Below, one piece after another: positions 26,476 through 36,399 of a stretch of DNA of 64,000 bases. The notes beneath the pieces are model-generated. The model saw only the letters and a program-made list of their open reading frames with translations, ran no database searches and had not been told where the DNA came from. How positions within the stretch are numbered: the stretch's first letter is position 1; each line of letters starts with the position of its first letter. Source of the stretch: Noviherbaspirillum massiliense JC206 (GTDB taxonomy: Bacteria; Pseudomonadota; Gammaproteobacteria; Burkholderiales; Burkholderiaceae_D); contig NZ_HE978634.1 of the NCBI RefSeq assembly GCF_000312045.1, positions 2,683,875 through 2,747,874 on the forward strand, read 5' to 3'. Made by a program: the position numbers and the translations under genes.

Positions 26476-26713
26476 GGCCGCTTCCTTTCCTCCGCACGCG
26501 AAAAATCGGCTAATTATAATGAAGATTGCCTGCCGAACAGTTGCTTATAGGACAAACATGGCAGCGGGATACAGAATCGGGCTGCATTCTTCGAATAAAG
26601 ACGTCGCGATCCAAAAACGTTCAGGCCATCGCCACACTTGGCCTGGCGGTCATCATGACCATCATAGGGCATGAAAGGTCCACGGCAAGAAGTCCTTCCT
26701 GCCTGAAAGGCAA
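26476..26713. other. Intergenic region upstream of the symporter gene
   Basis: This 238-base gap holds ATTATAAT near 26513-26520, giving TATAAT on both strands; the minus-strand copy suits the symporter gene. No other gene, repeat or strong terminator was recognised after the methyltransferase gene that ends at 26714. Confidence 0.4.
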
Positions 26714-27318
26714 TCAACCTAGCCGCTCCCAGACCTGCCAGCGCTCTTTTCCGGCAAATACAGGGATGGAATCGCTCACCGACTGGTCTTCGATACGCGT
26801 AAAAAAAGGTGCGAGCAAGGCGTCCAGTTCGGCGGGTTGGATACCGAATGGCGGCCCCTTGGGGTTGTCGTTGAAGTAAAAGAATCCGGCGAGCACGCAA
26901 CCCGGGCGCAGCAATTCCGCCCAGCGCCGGACCACCTCAGGCCACATCCGGCGCGGCAAGGCGCACAGGAAAGCGCGTTCGTAGATGACATCCACCGGCC
27001 TTGGCGGCATGAAGGAGAAAAAATCGGCCTGCTCGACGCGCCCGGCCCAAGTCCCGAGATGGGCTCGCGCCGCAGCAACTGCAGCAGGGAAAAATCGATG
27101 GCGGTGACATCCCATCCCGCCTCGCTCAGATAAGCCACTTCGTGGCCAGTGCCGCAACCCGGGATCAGGGCTACTCGCGGCTGCGGGAAACGTGCCGCGA
27201 AATCGCGCAATGTCGCCGGCACCCCGCCCTTGTCCCAAGGCGTGAATTTCTGCTCGAACCGTTCCGACCAGAATTCCGGACCGGCGGGATCTCGGTGCTG
27301 GAAGGACGGATCCGCCAT
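26714..27318 (-). pseudogene. TPMT-like SAM-dependent methyltransferase, interrupted by a one-base frameshift
   Basis: Two overlapping frames together encode one methyltransferase of about 201 residues. The first frame (from 27318) gives FWSERFEQKFTPWDKGG and the SAM motif ALIPGCGTGHEVAYL, then AIDFS. The second frame (to 26714) continues with PAAVAAARAHL, ADFFSF, YERAFLCALPRRMWP and GPPFGIQPAELDALL, all typical of the thiopurine methyltransferase-like family. The break is at 27087-27094, where the minus strand reads TTTTTCCC; one extra C would restore DFSPAAV. It is either a recent mutation or a sequencing error in a homopolymer. The gene starts six bases after ubiB ends. The substrate is unknown. 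Confidence 0.85.
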
Positions 27319-27324
27319 GTCCGC

Positions 27325-28899
27325 CTACCAGTAGAAAGGCAGCCAGCGCAGCAGAAGCTGAGCGATCACGATGCCGCCTGCCAGTCCGGCACCGAAATAG
27401 ACGGCCACGCTCAACAGCATGTTGGTGCGCCTCATTTCAACCACCAGCTGCCGCAAGGCTTCATTGTCCCGTTCCGACGGCTCGGCGACCTTGTGCAGCA
27501 GGGCCTGGTGCACAAGACGTGGCAGTTGCGGAATGATGTGGTTGTAATGCGGTGCCTCTTCCCTGAACTTGGCGACCAGGCCACGCCATCCGACCTGCTC
27601 CTCCATCCAGCGCTCGAGGTGCGGCTTGGCGGTTTTCCAGAGGTCGAGGTCGGGGTCGAGCTGGCGTCCCAGGCCTTCGATGTTGAGCAAGGTTTTTTGC
27701 AGGAGCACCAGTTGCGGCTGCACTTCCACGTTGAAGCGACGCGACGTCTGGAACAGGCGCAGCAGTACCTGGCCGAAGGAGATGTCGCGCAATGGCCGGT
27801 CGAAGATCGGTTCGCAGCAGGCGCGCACTGCGGATTCCAGCTCGTCGACGCGGGTATTCCGCGGCGCCCATCCGGATTCTATATGCGCTTCCGCAACACG
27901 CTTGTAGTCGCGCCGGAAAAAGGCGAGGAAGTTCTGCGACAGATAATCCTTGTCGAAATCGGTCAGCGTGCCGACGATGCCGAAATCCAGCGCGATATAG
28001 CGGCCGAAAGTTGCCGGCTCAATCGATACCAGGATATTCCCGGGATGCATGTCCGCATGAAAGAAGCCGTCACGGAAAACCTGGGTGAAGAAAATCTCGA
28101 CGCCGTCGCGCGACAGTTTCTTCAGATCGACGCCGGCTTCCACCAGGCGGGCCGTCTGCGAAATCGGGATGCCGTGCATCCGCTCCATCACGATCACCGA
28201 GGTCGAGCAATAGTCCCAGAACATTTCGGGGACCATCAGCAGGTCCGAACCGAGGAAATTGCGCCGCAGCTGGCTGGCATTGGCCGCCTCGCGCATCAAG
28301 TCCAGTTCGTCGTGCAGGTACTTGTCGAATTCACCGACCACTTCCTTCGGCTTCAGGCGCCGCCCGTCGGCCCACAGCTTTTCGACCCAGTCGGCGGCGA
28401 TGCGCATGAGGGCGATATCCTGTTCGATCGATTTCTTCACGCCCGGACGCAGCACCTTCACCGCGACTTCGGTGCCATCCTTCAGCATGGCGAAATGGAC
28501 CTGGGCGATCGATGCGGAAGCGACCGGTTCCCGCTCGAACTTCGCGAACAGGCGATCGGGGTGCGCGCCGAGCGCACGCGTGATCTGCGCAATCGCCACA
28601 TCCGACGGGAAAGGCGGGACGCGGTCCTGCAATCTCGCCAGCTCGTCGGCTATATCCGGCGGCAACAGATCGCGCCGGGTGGACAGCAGCTGGCCGAACT
28701 TCACGAAGATCGGGCCGAGTTCTTCCAGCGCCAGGCGCAGGCGCACGCCGCGCGGGGTGGAAATGTCTCGCCAGAAAAAGATGGAGTCGATCAGTGCCGC
28801 GATGCGCGGACTGGCCAATCCCGACACGGCGATATTGTCGAGGCCGTAGCGCAGCGCCACGCGCGCGATTTTGAAGAGCCGCAAGAGCCTGAATATCAT
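27325..28899 (-). CDS. ubiB: Ubiquinone biosynthesis protein UbiB
   Basis: UbiB is a membrane-anchored ABC1/ADCK atypical kinase-like ATPase required for ubiquinone synthesis. The 524-residue protein shows the family KxGQ motif in [17 protein letters not shown], the Ala-rich nucleotide loop region SIAQVHFA, the Lys in [10 protein letters not shown], the HPGNILV catalytic loop and the DFG-like ALDFGIVG. Two hydrophobic helices at the C-terminus ([23 protein letters not shown]) form the membrane anchor. Its ATG overlaps the ubiJ stop by one base (TAATG). UbiB works with UbiJ and UbiK around the Ubi complex, so the pairing is functional. Confidence 0.96.
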   Translation of the reverse strand: MIFRLLRLFKIARVALRYGLDNIAVSGLASPRIAALIDSIFFWRDISTPRGVRLRLALEELGPIFVKFGQLLSTRRDLLPPDIADELARLQDRVPPFPSDVAIAQITRALGAHPDRLFAKFEREPVASASIAQVHFAMLKDGTEVAVKVLRPGVKKSIEQDIALMRIAADWVEKLWADGRRLKPKEVVGEFDKYLHDELDLMREAANASQLRRNFLGSDLLMVPEMFWDYCSTSVIVMERMHGIPISQTARLVEAGVDLKKLSRDGVEIFFTQVFRDGFFHADMHPGNILVSIEPATFGRYIALDFGIVGTLTDFDKDYLSQNFLAFFRRDYKRVAEAHIESGWAPRNTRVDELESAVRACCEPIFDRPLRDISFGQVLLRLFQTSRRFNVEVQPQLVLLQKTLLNIEGLGRQLDPDLDLWKTAKPHLERWMEEQVGWRGLVAKFREEAPHYNHIIPQLPRLVHQALLHKVAEPSERDNEALRQLVVEMRRTNMLLSVAVYFGAGLAGGIVIAQLLLRWLPFYW

Positions 28900-29474
28900 T
28901 AGCGGCTTCCCTGCAATTTTTCGATCCGCTTGCCGAGCCGCTCGACATCATCGCGCAGTCTGGCGACCTCGCTCGCAAAATCCTCGACTGCATTCGGGCG
29001 TATGAGCATCGGTTGTTCTTCAATAAAATATTCGGCAAGGTTTTCCGCCAGCCTGCGCTGGGTCGACTGTGCGGCATCGAATGCCGAGCGTGCACCCTGC
29101 ACCATGCGGGCCGCGGCAATGTCGCCCACCCATCTGGCGAAGTCTTCTTCCGCTTCCCAATGCAATCCCTGGCTGAGCTGGGAAATCGTATTGGCGAAAT
29201 CGGCATCGCCTTCCACCCGGGCATAGGAAAACGCACGCTCGCGGTTTTGCATGATCAGCGGCAGGTCGGCCAACCGGACACGAATGGTCACATTCGGCGG
29301 CTCGTCCCCACTCACCGCCTGCAGCAGGCCGTCCGCGGCGACTTTCACCTTGGCCGCTGCTACACCGGCATCGAAACAGGCGATCTTGCCCGCATGTGCG
29401 GCAAGTTTGGTCCTTGCCCAGGATTCCCGGGCAAGCAGGTGGTTGACTGCGAGTGAAAAGGAAGTGGAAATCAT
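28899..29474 (-). CDS. ubiJ: Ubiquinone biosynthesis accessory factor UbiJ (SCP2 domain)
   Basis: UbiJ is a lipid-binding SCP2-domain protein that organises the soluble ubiquinone synthesis complex. The 191-residue product has an N-terminal SCP2 half (about residues 10-110, including [21 protein letters not shown] and [14 protein letters not shown]). Its C-terminal half ends in a coiled coil ([22 protein letters not shown]) suited to pairing with UbiK. The ATG at 29474 was chosen because everything upstream in the frame is terminator and non-coding sequence. The gene overlaps ubiB by one base. A strong terminator stem ends just nine bases before the start. Confidence 0.93.
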   Translation of the reverse strand: MISTSFSLAVNHLLARESWARTKLAAHAGKIACFDAGVAAAKVKVAADGLLQAVSGDEPPNVTIRVRLADLPLIMQNRERAFSYARVEGDADFANTISQLSQGLHWEAEEDFARWVGDIAAARMVQGARSAFDAAQSTQRRLAENLAEYFIEEQPMLIRPNAVEDFASEVARLRDDVERLGKRIEKLQGSR

Positions 29475-29482
29475 CTTTGCAA

Positions 29483-29514
29483 TAAAAAACCGCCCGTGAG
29501 AGCCACGGGCGGCT
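29483..29514 (-). terminator. Intrinsic terminator after the Tim44-like gene
   Basis: On the minus strand CCGCCCGTG (29512-29504) pairs with CACGGGCGG (29498-29490), with a five-base loop and a run of six T residues (29489-29484). It closes the DUF3683-to-Tim44 gene run and lies immediately before the ubiJ start, so ubiJ-ubiB must rely on read-through or on a promoter inside the upstream gene. Confidence 0.9.
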
Positions 29515-29544
29515 TCAAGTTTACCAGTTTGACCAAGCTTGTTT

Positions 29545-30468
29545 TCAGGCTTGCGACAATTGCTGGATGCCTGCCAGGACCCAGCCGCCCGGTCCGGACA
29601 CCGGCTTGACCAGGTTCCAGACTTCAGTAAACGGCTCCGCCGGCGCATTCTCGTCTTCCCGGATCATCCCGGAGAAGCGAACGCTGGCGAAATATTCATC
29701 CGCCACGGTTTCCACGCCGAGCAATTCCGCGTCCAGCGACACCACATCCGTATGGCTGCCCGATGGGCCGCGCTCCTGCAGCTGCATGCGCAGTTCGGCA
29801 AACATCTCGGTCGTGGTGAATTCGCGGATGTCATTGATGTCCGCCCTGTCCCAGGCAGCCTGAAGACGGATGAAATACGTCTTGGCATTGCGCAGGAATG
29901 CAGGCACATCGAGGTCCGCCGGCAAGCCCCACGGCTGGCTGCCGGCGCCTGGCTCGCCCTGGAAAGCCGCCGGCCTGCCCTGTTCCAGCCGCGAACCGAT
30001 TTCCGGCGCCCTTGCAGCCGGGGACGAATAGGCGCCACCGTATGCCGGCCTTGCCTGCTGCTCGCCACCCTTGCGGCGGAACATGCGCAGGATAAACATC
30101 GCGGCCAGGGCCAGCAGGGCGATCATCAGGATCGTGCTGATCACACCGGCCAGCGCGCCGCCTATGCCCAGATGCGACAGCAAGGCGCCGAGACCGAGGC
30201 CAAGCAGCGCGCCGCCCAGAATATTGCGCCATGGCGTGGCCGGCCTCGGCTGGGCCGGTGCGCCCGGGGCTGCGGCAGACCTGTTCTGATTCTGGTTGTT
30301 CATCTGGTTTTGGGAAGGCTGTGCCGGAGCGGGGGCCCTGCGACTCAAATTCTGCGACTGGCGACCGATCGAGCTTCCGCCGCCCAGCCGCCGTGCGGCA
30401 TCCGCATCGCTCACCACCATCGTCAGTGCGCCTGCTGCAAGCATGAAAGCTAGGAAGAATTTTTTCAT
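29545..30468 (-). CDS. Tim44-like domain membrane protein (uncharacterised)
   Basis: The 307-residue protein starts with a signal-like helix (KKFFLAFMLAAGALTMVVSDADA), followed by a Gln/Asn/Pro-rich linker (about residues 40-80), a Gly-rich then hydrophobic membrane stretch (about 85-130), and a C-terminal Tim44-like domain. That domain contains AKTYFIRLQAAWDRADINDIREFTTTEMF and ends with VWNLVKPVSGPGGWVLAGIQQ. Mitochondrial Tim44 tethers Hsp70 to the import channel; bacterial Tim44-like proteins have no settled role. The ATG at 30468 follows AGGAGG. It lies 23 bases downstream of ubiE and ends at a terminator. Confidence 0.85.
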   Translation of the reverse strand: MKKFFLAFMLAAGALTMVVSDADAARRLGGGSSIGRQSQNLSRRAPAPAQPSQNQMNNQNQNRSAAAPGAPAQPRPATPWRNILGGALLGLGLGALLSHLGIGGALAGVISTILMIALLALAAMFILRMFRRKGGEQQARPAYGGAYSSPAARAPEIGSRLEQGRPAAFQGEPGAGSQPWGLPADLDVPAFLRNAKTYFIRLQAAWDRADINDIREFTTTEMFAELRMQLQERGPSGSHTDVVSLDAELLGVETVADEYFASVRFSGMIREDENAPAEPFTEVWNLVKPVSGPGGWVLAGIQQLSQA

Positions 30469-30491
30469 GGGACCTCCTGGAGTCACGAGAT

Positions 30492-31226
30492 CTAGAGCTT
30501 TATTCCGGTATGCAGCGCAGCCACGCCGGCCGTCAGGTTGAAATACTCGACCCGTTCGAGTCCGGCGTCCTGCATCATGTTCTTCAGCGTTTCCTGGTCC
30601 GGATGCATGCGGATGGATTCGGCCAGATAGCGATAACTCTCCGCATCGTTGGCAATCCGCTTGCCAAGCACGGGCAGGACATTGAAGGAATACATGTCAT
30701 AAGGCTTTTGCAGCGGTTCCCAGACCTTGGAAAATTCCAGAACCAGCAGCTTGCCACCCGGCTTCAGCACCCGCCGCATTTCAGCCAGCGCATCTTCCTT
30801 GTGGGTCATGTTGCGCAGGCCGAAAGCCACCGTTACGCGGTCGAAGTAATTGTCCGGAAAAGGCAGCTTCTCCGCATCGCAGAGCAAGGTAGGGCTCGTG
30901 AACCCCTTGTTCAACAGCCGGTCGCGCCCCACGCGCAGCATCGATTCGTTGATGTCGGTCAGCCAGACTTCGCCCGACGGCCCCGCTTGTTTCGCGAATG
31001 CCTTGGCCAGATCGCCGGTGCCGCCTGCGATATCAAGCACCTTGAAGCCGGGACGCACACCGGCCTGCGCAATGGTGAACGTTTTCCAGATACGGTGTAG
31101 CCCGCCGGACATCAGGTCATTCATCACGTCGTACTTTGCAGCAACGGAATGAAAGACCTCGGCGACCTTGTGCACCTTCTCTTCTTCAGCAACGGTTTGA
31201 TAACCGAAATGGGTGGTATTCGTCAT
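30492..31226 (-). CDS. ubiE: Ubiquinone/menaquinone C-methyltransferase UbiE
   Basis: UbiE carries out the SAM-dependent C-methylation of 2-polyprenyl-6-methoxy-benzoquinol (and of demethylmenaquinol). The 244-residue protein has the family N-terminus [19 protein letters not shown], then [17 protein letters not shown], the SAM loop [11 protein letters not shown], and the signature [24 protein letters not shown]. The length matches E. coli UbiE (251). The frame is open further upstream, but the ATG at 31226 gives the conserved N-terminus. It belongs to the same minus-strand run as the Tim44-like gene and precedes ubiJ-ubiB. Confidence 0.97.
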   Translation of the reverse strand: MTNTTHFGYQTVAEEEKVHKVAEVFHSVAAKYDVMNDLMSGGLHRIWKTFTIAQAGVRPGFKVLDIAGGTGDLAKAFAKQAGPSGEVWLTDINESMLRVGRDRLLNKGFTSPTLLCDAEKLPFPDNYFDRVTVAFGLRNMTHKEDALAEMRRVLKPGGKLLVLEFSKVWEPLQKPYDMYSFNVLPVLGKRIANDAESYRYLAESIRMHPDQETLKNMMQDAGLERVEYFNLTAGVAALHTGIKL

Positions 31227-31408
31227 GGTGGCGGCATTATCAATGGAAGCCGCATTATACAAGTGCAGACCACGCGGGCGGCCAAGCGTTCCATTGCACA
31301 GGATTGCCGGGCGTATCGAGGGGAAAACCGGATTGCGATCCGGGAATGACAATGATGGCGTGCGGCGGCTGGACGCGCGCAAGTGGCGGGAGGATTACCG
31401 GATCTTTC

Positions 31409-31834
31409 CTAATGATGCCCGCAACTGCCGCCCTTGCCAGACTGCATCGGCGCATCGCGCCCCGTTTCACGCGTAAAGCCCGCTGCCTCCAGCCGTGCCA
31501 GATAGTCTTCCCAGAGCTGCTGCTGGTTGGCGCCCAGCCAGTACAGGTATTCCCAGGTATAAATGCCGGTATTGTGGCCGTCCGAGAAATGCGGCTGGAT
31601 CGCGTAATTGCCTACGGGATCAAGGGCGGTGATCAGCACATCACGCTTGCCGGTCTGCAAAATTTCTTGCCCTGCCCCGTGGCCGCGCACTTCGGCGGAG
31701 GGCGAGTACACGCGCAGGAATTCGAAAGGCAGGGAAAAGCTTGCGCCGTCTTCAAATGCGATTTCGATGATCCTCGACTGCGTGCGGACGGTCAGCGCGG
31801 TCGGGGCGGGAACTGCTTTCCTTGATTCAGTCAT
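31409..31834 (-). CDS. DUF971 family protein
   Basis: The 141-residue protein belongs to DUF971, the fold also found as the N-terminal domain of gamma-butyrobetaine hydroxylase. Typical features are SRIIEIAFEDGASFSLPFEFLRVYSPSAEV and the later VGNYAIQPHFSDGHNTGIYTWEYL. The C-terminus ends in a His/Gly/Cys-rich piece, GKGGSCGHH, which could bind a metal. Homologues have been linked with iron-sulfur protein maturation, but no function is established. The ATG at 31834 is preceded by an AGGAAT ribosome site. It is 34 bases downstream of the HIT gene on the same strand. Confidence 0.87.
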   Translation of the reverse strand: MTESRKAVPAPTALTVRTQSRIIEIAFEDGASFSLPFEFLRVYSPSAEVRGHGAGQEILQTGKRDVLITALDPVGNYAIQPHFSDGHNTGIYTWEYLYWLGANQQQLWEDYLARLEAAGFTRETGRDAPMQSGKGGSCGHH

Positions 31835-31868
31835 GGCAAATTCCTGTCGGGAGAAATGGCGTCCTGCT

Positions 31869-32306
31869 TCAGGCTTGCTTGCCGGCGCGCGCCGGAATTG
31901 CCTGCCGCAATTCCGGCAGCAGCGCCTTGCGCCGAGCCAGCACCGACGACTCCGTGCTGCGCTTCGCTTCCGCCCATATCGGGCTCGGGAAATGCGCATC
32001 ATCTGCGTAGCGCGGAATCACGTGCCAGTGGAGGTGCGGCACCATGTTGCCCAGGCTGGCGATGTTCACCTTGTCCGGCCGCATCACGTTCCGCACCGCT
32101 TGCTCGACCTGCCACACTGCTTCCATCATGAGCGTGCGGTCGGCGGGCGCAAGGTCGGTCATTTCCGCCGCATGCGCGTTCCAGATGACCCGGCAAAACC
32201 CGGGATAGGCAGCATCGTCGACCAGCACGACGCGATACTTCTCGTGCCGATAGACGATGTCACCGCCCGGCTGATCGCATAACTCACAATGTGCTTGTGT
32301 ATTCAT
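31869..32306 (-). CDS. HIT family hydrolase
   Basis: The 145-residue protein carries the histidine triad HLHWHVIPRY near residue 95, which forms the nucleotidyl-transfer site in HIT enzymes acting on AMP-linked substrates. The N-terminus CELCDQPGG has two Cys residues that may bind zinc. The C-terminal part is helical. The precise substrate (dinucleoside polyphosphate, nucleoside phosphoramidate or other) is not apparent. The start is seven bases after the stop codon of the DUF3683 oxidoreductase gene, so the two are almost certainly co-transcribed. Confidence 0.9.
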   Translation of the reverse strand: MNTQAHCELCDQPGGDIVYRHEKYRVVLVDDAAYPGFCRVIWNAHAAEMTDLAPADRTLMMEAVWQVEQAVRNVMRPDKVNIASLGNMVPHLHWHVIPRYADDAHFPSPIWAEAKRSTESSVLARRKALLPELRQAIPARAGKQA

Positions 32307-32312
32307 CGATCT

Positions 32313-35300
32313 TTAAACCAGCACGCGTTCGATGCCGCCGTCGTTGGCCCGCGCCACATACTCCGGCAGCCAGTTTGCGCCCAGCAAATGCTTCGCCATT
32401 TCCACCACGATGTAATCCGCATTGGTTCCGGCATCATCGTTGTAGCGTGACAAGCCCTGCAGGCAGGACGGGCAGGAAGTCAAGATCTTCACGTCGCCAT
32501 TGAAGCCGTCGGCGCGCAGCTTGGCCGATCCCTTCAGCATCTCCTCTTCCTTGCGGAAACGGATTTGCGTCGACACATCGGGGCGCGACACTGCCAGCGT
32601 GCCGGATTCACCGCAGCAGCGGTCGTTCTTTTCCACCTTTTGACCGTCGGCTGTCGTGATGAGTGCGTTTACCGTCTTCAGCGGATCCTGCATCTTCATC
32701 GGCGTGTGGCAAGGATCGTGGTACATGTAGCGCACGCCATTCACGCCCTCGAGCTTGACGCCCTTCTCCATCAGGTATTCATGGATGTCGATGATCCGGC
32801 AGCCCGGGAAGATCTTCTCGAATTCATAGGTCGCGAGCTGGTCGTAGCAGGTGCCGCAGGAAACCACCACGGTCTTGATGTCGAGATAGTTCAGCGTATT
32901 GGCCACGCGATGGAACAGCACGCGGTTATCCGTCATCATCTTTTCCGCCTTGTCGAACTGGCCGGAGCCGCGCTGCGGATAGCCGCAGCACAGGTAACCC
33001 GGCGGCAGCACCGTCTGCACGCCGACATGCCAGAGCATCGCCTGGGTTGCCAGGCCGACCTGGGAGAACAGGCGCTCGGAACCGCAGCCCGGGAAATAGA
33101 ACACGGCTTCGGTATCGGCCGTGGTCGTTTTCGGATCGCGGATGATGGGTACGATCTTGTCGTCCTCGATATCCAGCAGGGCGCGCGCCGTCTTCTTCGG
33201 CAGGTTGCCCGGCATCTTCTTGTTGATGAAGTGGATCACCTGTTCCTTGACCTGCGGCTTGCCATGTGTCGATGGCGGCGCCTTGGTCTGCTTCTTCGCG
33301 AACTTCTTCAGAATGTCATGCCCCAGGCGCTGAGCCTTGTAGCCCCAGCCGATCATCACCTCGCGGGTGGCATTGATGGTCGCTGGATCGGTCGCGTTCA
33401 GGAAGAACATGGATGCCGCGGTGCCGGGATTGAAGGACTTCTTATCCATCTTGCGCAGCAGGTTGCGCATGTTCATCGACACATCGCCGAAATCGATGTC
33501 CACCGGGCAGGGCGTAAAGCACTTGTGGCAGACCGTGCAATGGTCGGCCACATCCTCGAACTCTTCCCAGTGCTTGATCGAGACGCCCCGCCGGGTCTGT
33601 TCTTCGTACAGGAAGGCTTCCACCAGGAGCGAAGTCGCCAGGATCTTGTTGCGCGGCGAATAAAGCAGGTTCGCGCGCGGCACATGGGTGGCGCACACCG
33701 GCTTGCACTTGCCGCAGCGCAGGCAATCCTTCACGCTGTTGGCGATTGCGCCGATATCGCTTTGCTGCATGATCAGCGACTCATGTCCCATCAGGCCGAA
33801 GGAAGGCGTGTAGGCATTGCGCAGGTCCGCGTGCACGTCAGGCAGATTCAGCAGCTTGCCCTTGTTGAAGCGGCCTTCCGGATCGATGCGCTGCTTGTAG
33901 GCGCGGAATGCGCCGATTTCCTCTTCGGTCAGGAATTCCAGCTTGGTGATCCCGATACCATGCTCGCCCGAGATCACGCCGTTGAGCGAGCGTGCCAGCA
34001 CCATGATGCGCGCCACGGCCGCATGCGCGTCCTGCAGCATCTCATAGTGGTCAGAGTTGACCGGAATGTTGGTGTGCACATTGCCGTCGCCCGCATGCAT
34101 GTGCAGGGCGACGAAAACCCGGCCGCGCAGCACGCGCTTGTGGATGGCATTGCATTCATCCAGGATGGGCTTGAATGCGCCGCCGTTGAAAATCTGGCGC
34201 AATGCGGCGCGCAGCTCGGCCTTCCACGATACGCGGATCGTGCGGTCCTGCAGGACGTTGAAGATCGTGGCATCCGGCTGGCGCTCGATACGCGCCTCGA
34301 CCCAGGTCATCGGCACCTGCAGTGCCGCCAGATCATCGTGCGCTTCGCGCAGCGGCGTATCGAGATGGGTCAGCAGGTAAGTCCAGCGCTGCTGCGTCAG
34401 ATCCAGCAACTGCTCGGCCTGCGCGACGCGGTCGCCCAGCAACTCCGCCGGCGGTATGTCGTGCGCATCGGCGTCATCGCTCTTGCCGAGCGGCAGATTG
34501 TCGGCGGTGAAAAACCGGTGCAGCTCGCCCACCAGCTGCAATTTGTTCTTGATCGACAGCTCGATATTGATGCGCTCGATGCCATCGGTGTATTCGCCCA
34601 TGCGGTCGAGCGGAATCACCACGTCTTCATTGATCTTGAAGGCATTGGTGTGCTTGGCGATCGCTGCCGTGCGAGCGCGGTCGAGCCAGAATTTCTTGCG
34701 CGCTTCCGGGCTGACTGCGACAAAGCCTTCGCCGACGCGGGTGTTGGCCAGACGGATCACTTCGGAAGCCGCCTGGGCCACCGCGTTTTCATCGTCGCCG
34801 ACGATGTCGCCGAACAAGGCCATCTTGGGCAGCACGCCGCGCTTGGACTTGGTCGCATAGCCGACCGCGCGCAGGTAGCGCTCGTCCAAGTGCTCGAGGC
34901 CGGCGAGAATCGCCCCGCCCTTCTTCGCTTCGGCATCGAGGTAATTCTTGATCTCGACGATCGACGGGATCGCGTCGCGGGCCTGGCCGAAAAATTCCAG
35001 GCAGACGGTGCGCGTATGCTTCGGCATCTTGTGCAGAATCCAGCGCGCCGAGGTAATCAGGCCGTCGCAGCCTTCCTTCTGGATGCCCGGCAGTCCGGCG
35101 AGGAACTTGTCGGTGACGTCCTTGCCCAGCCCTTCCTTGCGGAAGCGGCGACCTTCGATTTCCAGGATCTCGGTCTTGAACGGTGCATTCGCCTTGCCGC
35201 CCTTTTCGGCGGGATGCGTCCATTCCAGCTTGAATTTCGCCAACGGCGCATCGTGGATCTTGCCGAGGTTGTGCTCGAGCCGCGTCACTTCCAGCCAGTC

Positions 35301-36311
35301 ACCGTTCGGATCGACCATGCGCCAGCTGGCAAGGTTGTCGAGCGCCGTGCCCCACAACACGGCCTTCTTGCCGCCCGCATTCATTGCGATGTTGCCGCCG
35401 ATGCAGGACGCCTCGGCCGAAGTGGGGTCGACCGCAAATACGAAGCCCGCCTTTTCCGCCGCATCCGACACGCGCTTGGTGACCACGCCCGCGCCGGTAT
35501 GGATCGTGGCATAAGGCCGGTCGACGCCAGGCAGCGTGGTCATTTCGACGCCGCCCAAGTGTTCCAGTTTTTCGGTATTGATCACGGCCGACATCGGCGT
35601 CAGCGGAATCGCGCCGCCGGTATAGCCGGTGCCGCCTCCGCGCGGAATGATCGTCAGGCCGAGTTCAATGCAAGCCTTGACCAGCCCGGCCATTTCATCT
35701 TCGCTGTCCGGCGTCAGCACGACGAAGGGGTATTCCACGCGCCAGTCGGTGGCATCGGTCACGTGCGACACGCGCGACAGGCCATCGAACTTGATGTTGT
35801 CTTTTGCGGTATAGCGGCCGAGCACCTTGACGGCGCGCTTTCGCAAGTCATAGATCTGGCGGAATTCTTCGCCAAAGTCGGCAACCGCCTTCCTTGCCGC
35901 ACGCAGCAAGGCTTCGACGTTCGCGCTGCGCCGCATCGCTTCCCGGTCACCGACATCAGCCAGATCAGTGGTGATGCGACGCTTTTCGACTTCCGCCAGG
36001 CGATGGTTCAGCGCATCGATCAGGGCTTGCCGGCGCTGCGGATTGGCCAGCATGTCATCCTGCAAATAGGGATTGCGCCGCACCACCCAGATGTCGCCCA
36101 GCACCTCGTACAGCATGCGGGCGGATCGGCCGGTCTGGCGGGCGCCGCGCAACTCGGCCAGCCAGTGCCAGGCTTCTTCGCCGAGCAGGCGGATCACGAT
36201 TTCGCGGTCCGAGAACGAGGTGTAGTTATAGGGAATCTCGCGCAGGCGCGCGGGAGCGGCGCCTTCAGGCGCGTCGGAAAGGAGAGCTTGGATTTTTGCG
36301 GGGGCGTTCAT
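32313..36311 (-). CDS. DUF3683 FAD/FMN and iron-sulfur oxidoreductase (D-2-hydroxyacid dehydrogenase-like)
   Basis: At 1332 residues this is the largest protein in the window. After an N-terminal DUF3683 segment comes a PCMH-type FAD-binding domain with [17 protein letters not shown] near residue 230. The FAD-oxidase C domain carries [16 protein letters not shown] and SGEHGIG. A ferredoxin domain has two Cys clusters ([11 protein letters not shown] and [11 protein letters not shown]). The C-terminus holds two CCG motifs ([10 protein letters not shown] and CCGESGTLA) as in GlpC, GlcF and HdrB. It resembles a single-chain fusion of Dld/GlcD with GlcF. It probably oxidises a 2-hydroxy acid and feeds quinone; the substrate is unknown. 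ATG 36311 was preferred over 36341 because of the MNAPAKIQ start. Confidence 0.92.
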   Translation of the reverse strand: MNAPAKIQALLSDAPEGAAPARLREIPYNYTSFSDREIVIRLLGEEAWHWLAELRGARQTGRSARMLYEVLGDIWVVRRNPYLQDDMLANPQRRQALIDALNHRLAEVEKRRITTDLADVGDREAMRRSANVEALLRAARKAVADFGEEFRQIYDLRKRAVKVLGRYTAKDNIKFDGLSRVSHVTDATDWRVEYPFVVLTPDSEDEMAGLVKACIELGLTIIPRGGGTGYTGGAIPLTPMSAVINTEKLEHLGGVEMTTLPGVDRPYATIHTGAGVVTKRVSDAAEKAGFVFAVDPTSAEASCIGGNIAMNAGGKKAVLWGTALDNLASWRMVDPNGDWLEVTRLEHNLGKIHDAPLAKFKLEWTHPAEKGGKANAPFKTEILEIEGRRFRKEGLGKDVTDKFLAGLPGIQKEGCDGLITSARWILHKMPKHTRTVCLEFFGQARDAIPSIVEIKNYLDAEAKKGGAILAGLEHLDERYLRAVGYATKSKRGVLPKMALFGDIVGDDENAVAQAASEVIRLANTRVGEGFVAVSPEARKKFWLDRARTAAIAKHTNAFKINEDVVIPLDRMGEYTDGIERINIELSIKNKLQLVGELHRFFTADNLPLGKSDDADAHDIPPAELLGDRVAQAEQLLDLTQQRWTYLLTHLDTPLREAHDDLAALQVPMTWVEARIERQPDATIFNVLQDRTIRVSWKAELRAALRQIFNGGAFKPILDECNAIHKRVLRGRVFVALHMHAGDGNVHTNIPVNSDHYEMLQDAHAAVARIMVLARSLNGVISGEHGIGITKLEFLTEEEIGAFRAYKQRIDPEGRFNKGKLLNLPDVHADLRNAYTPSFGLMGHESLIMQQSDIGAIANSVKDCLRCGKCKPVCATHVPRANLLYSPRNKILATSLLVEAFLYEEQTRRGVSIKHWEEFEDVADHCTVCHKCFTPCPVDIDFGDVSMNMRNLLRKMDKKSFNPGTAASMFFLNATDPATINATREVMIGWGYKAQRLGHDILKKFAKKQTKAPPSTHGKPQVKEQVIHFINKKMPGNLPKKTARALLDIEDDKIVPIIRDPKTTTADTEAVFYFPGCGSERLFSQVGLATQAMLWHVGVQTVLPPGYLCCGYPQRGSGQFDKAEKMMTDNRVLFHRVANTLNYLDIKTVVVSCGTCYDQLATYEFEKIFPGCRIIDIHEYLMEKGVKLEGVNGVRYMYHDPCHTPMKMQDPLKTVNALITTADGQKVEKNDRCCGESGTLAVSRPDVSTQIRFRKEEEMLKGSAKLRADGFNGDVKILTSCPSCLQGLSRYNDDAGTNADYIVVEMAKHLLGANWLPEYVARANDGGIERVLV

Positions 36312-36399
36312 CGGAATAGTCAGACTGACCCAAAGCGGCATTTTAGCTTATTGCATTGCACAAGCGTGAGCAGCCTTACTTGTGGCAGGGCCAAGGCAC

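Noticed and set aside
24844-28902. Two plus-strand frames of more than 560 codons opposite the symporter and ubiB
   Set aside because: Both are in the aligned antisense register of well-supported genes and show no protein signature.
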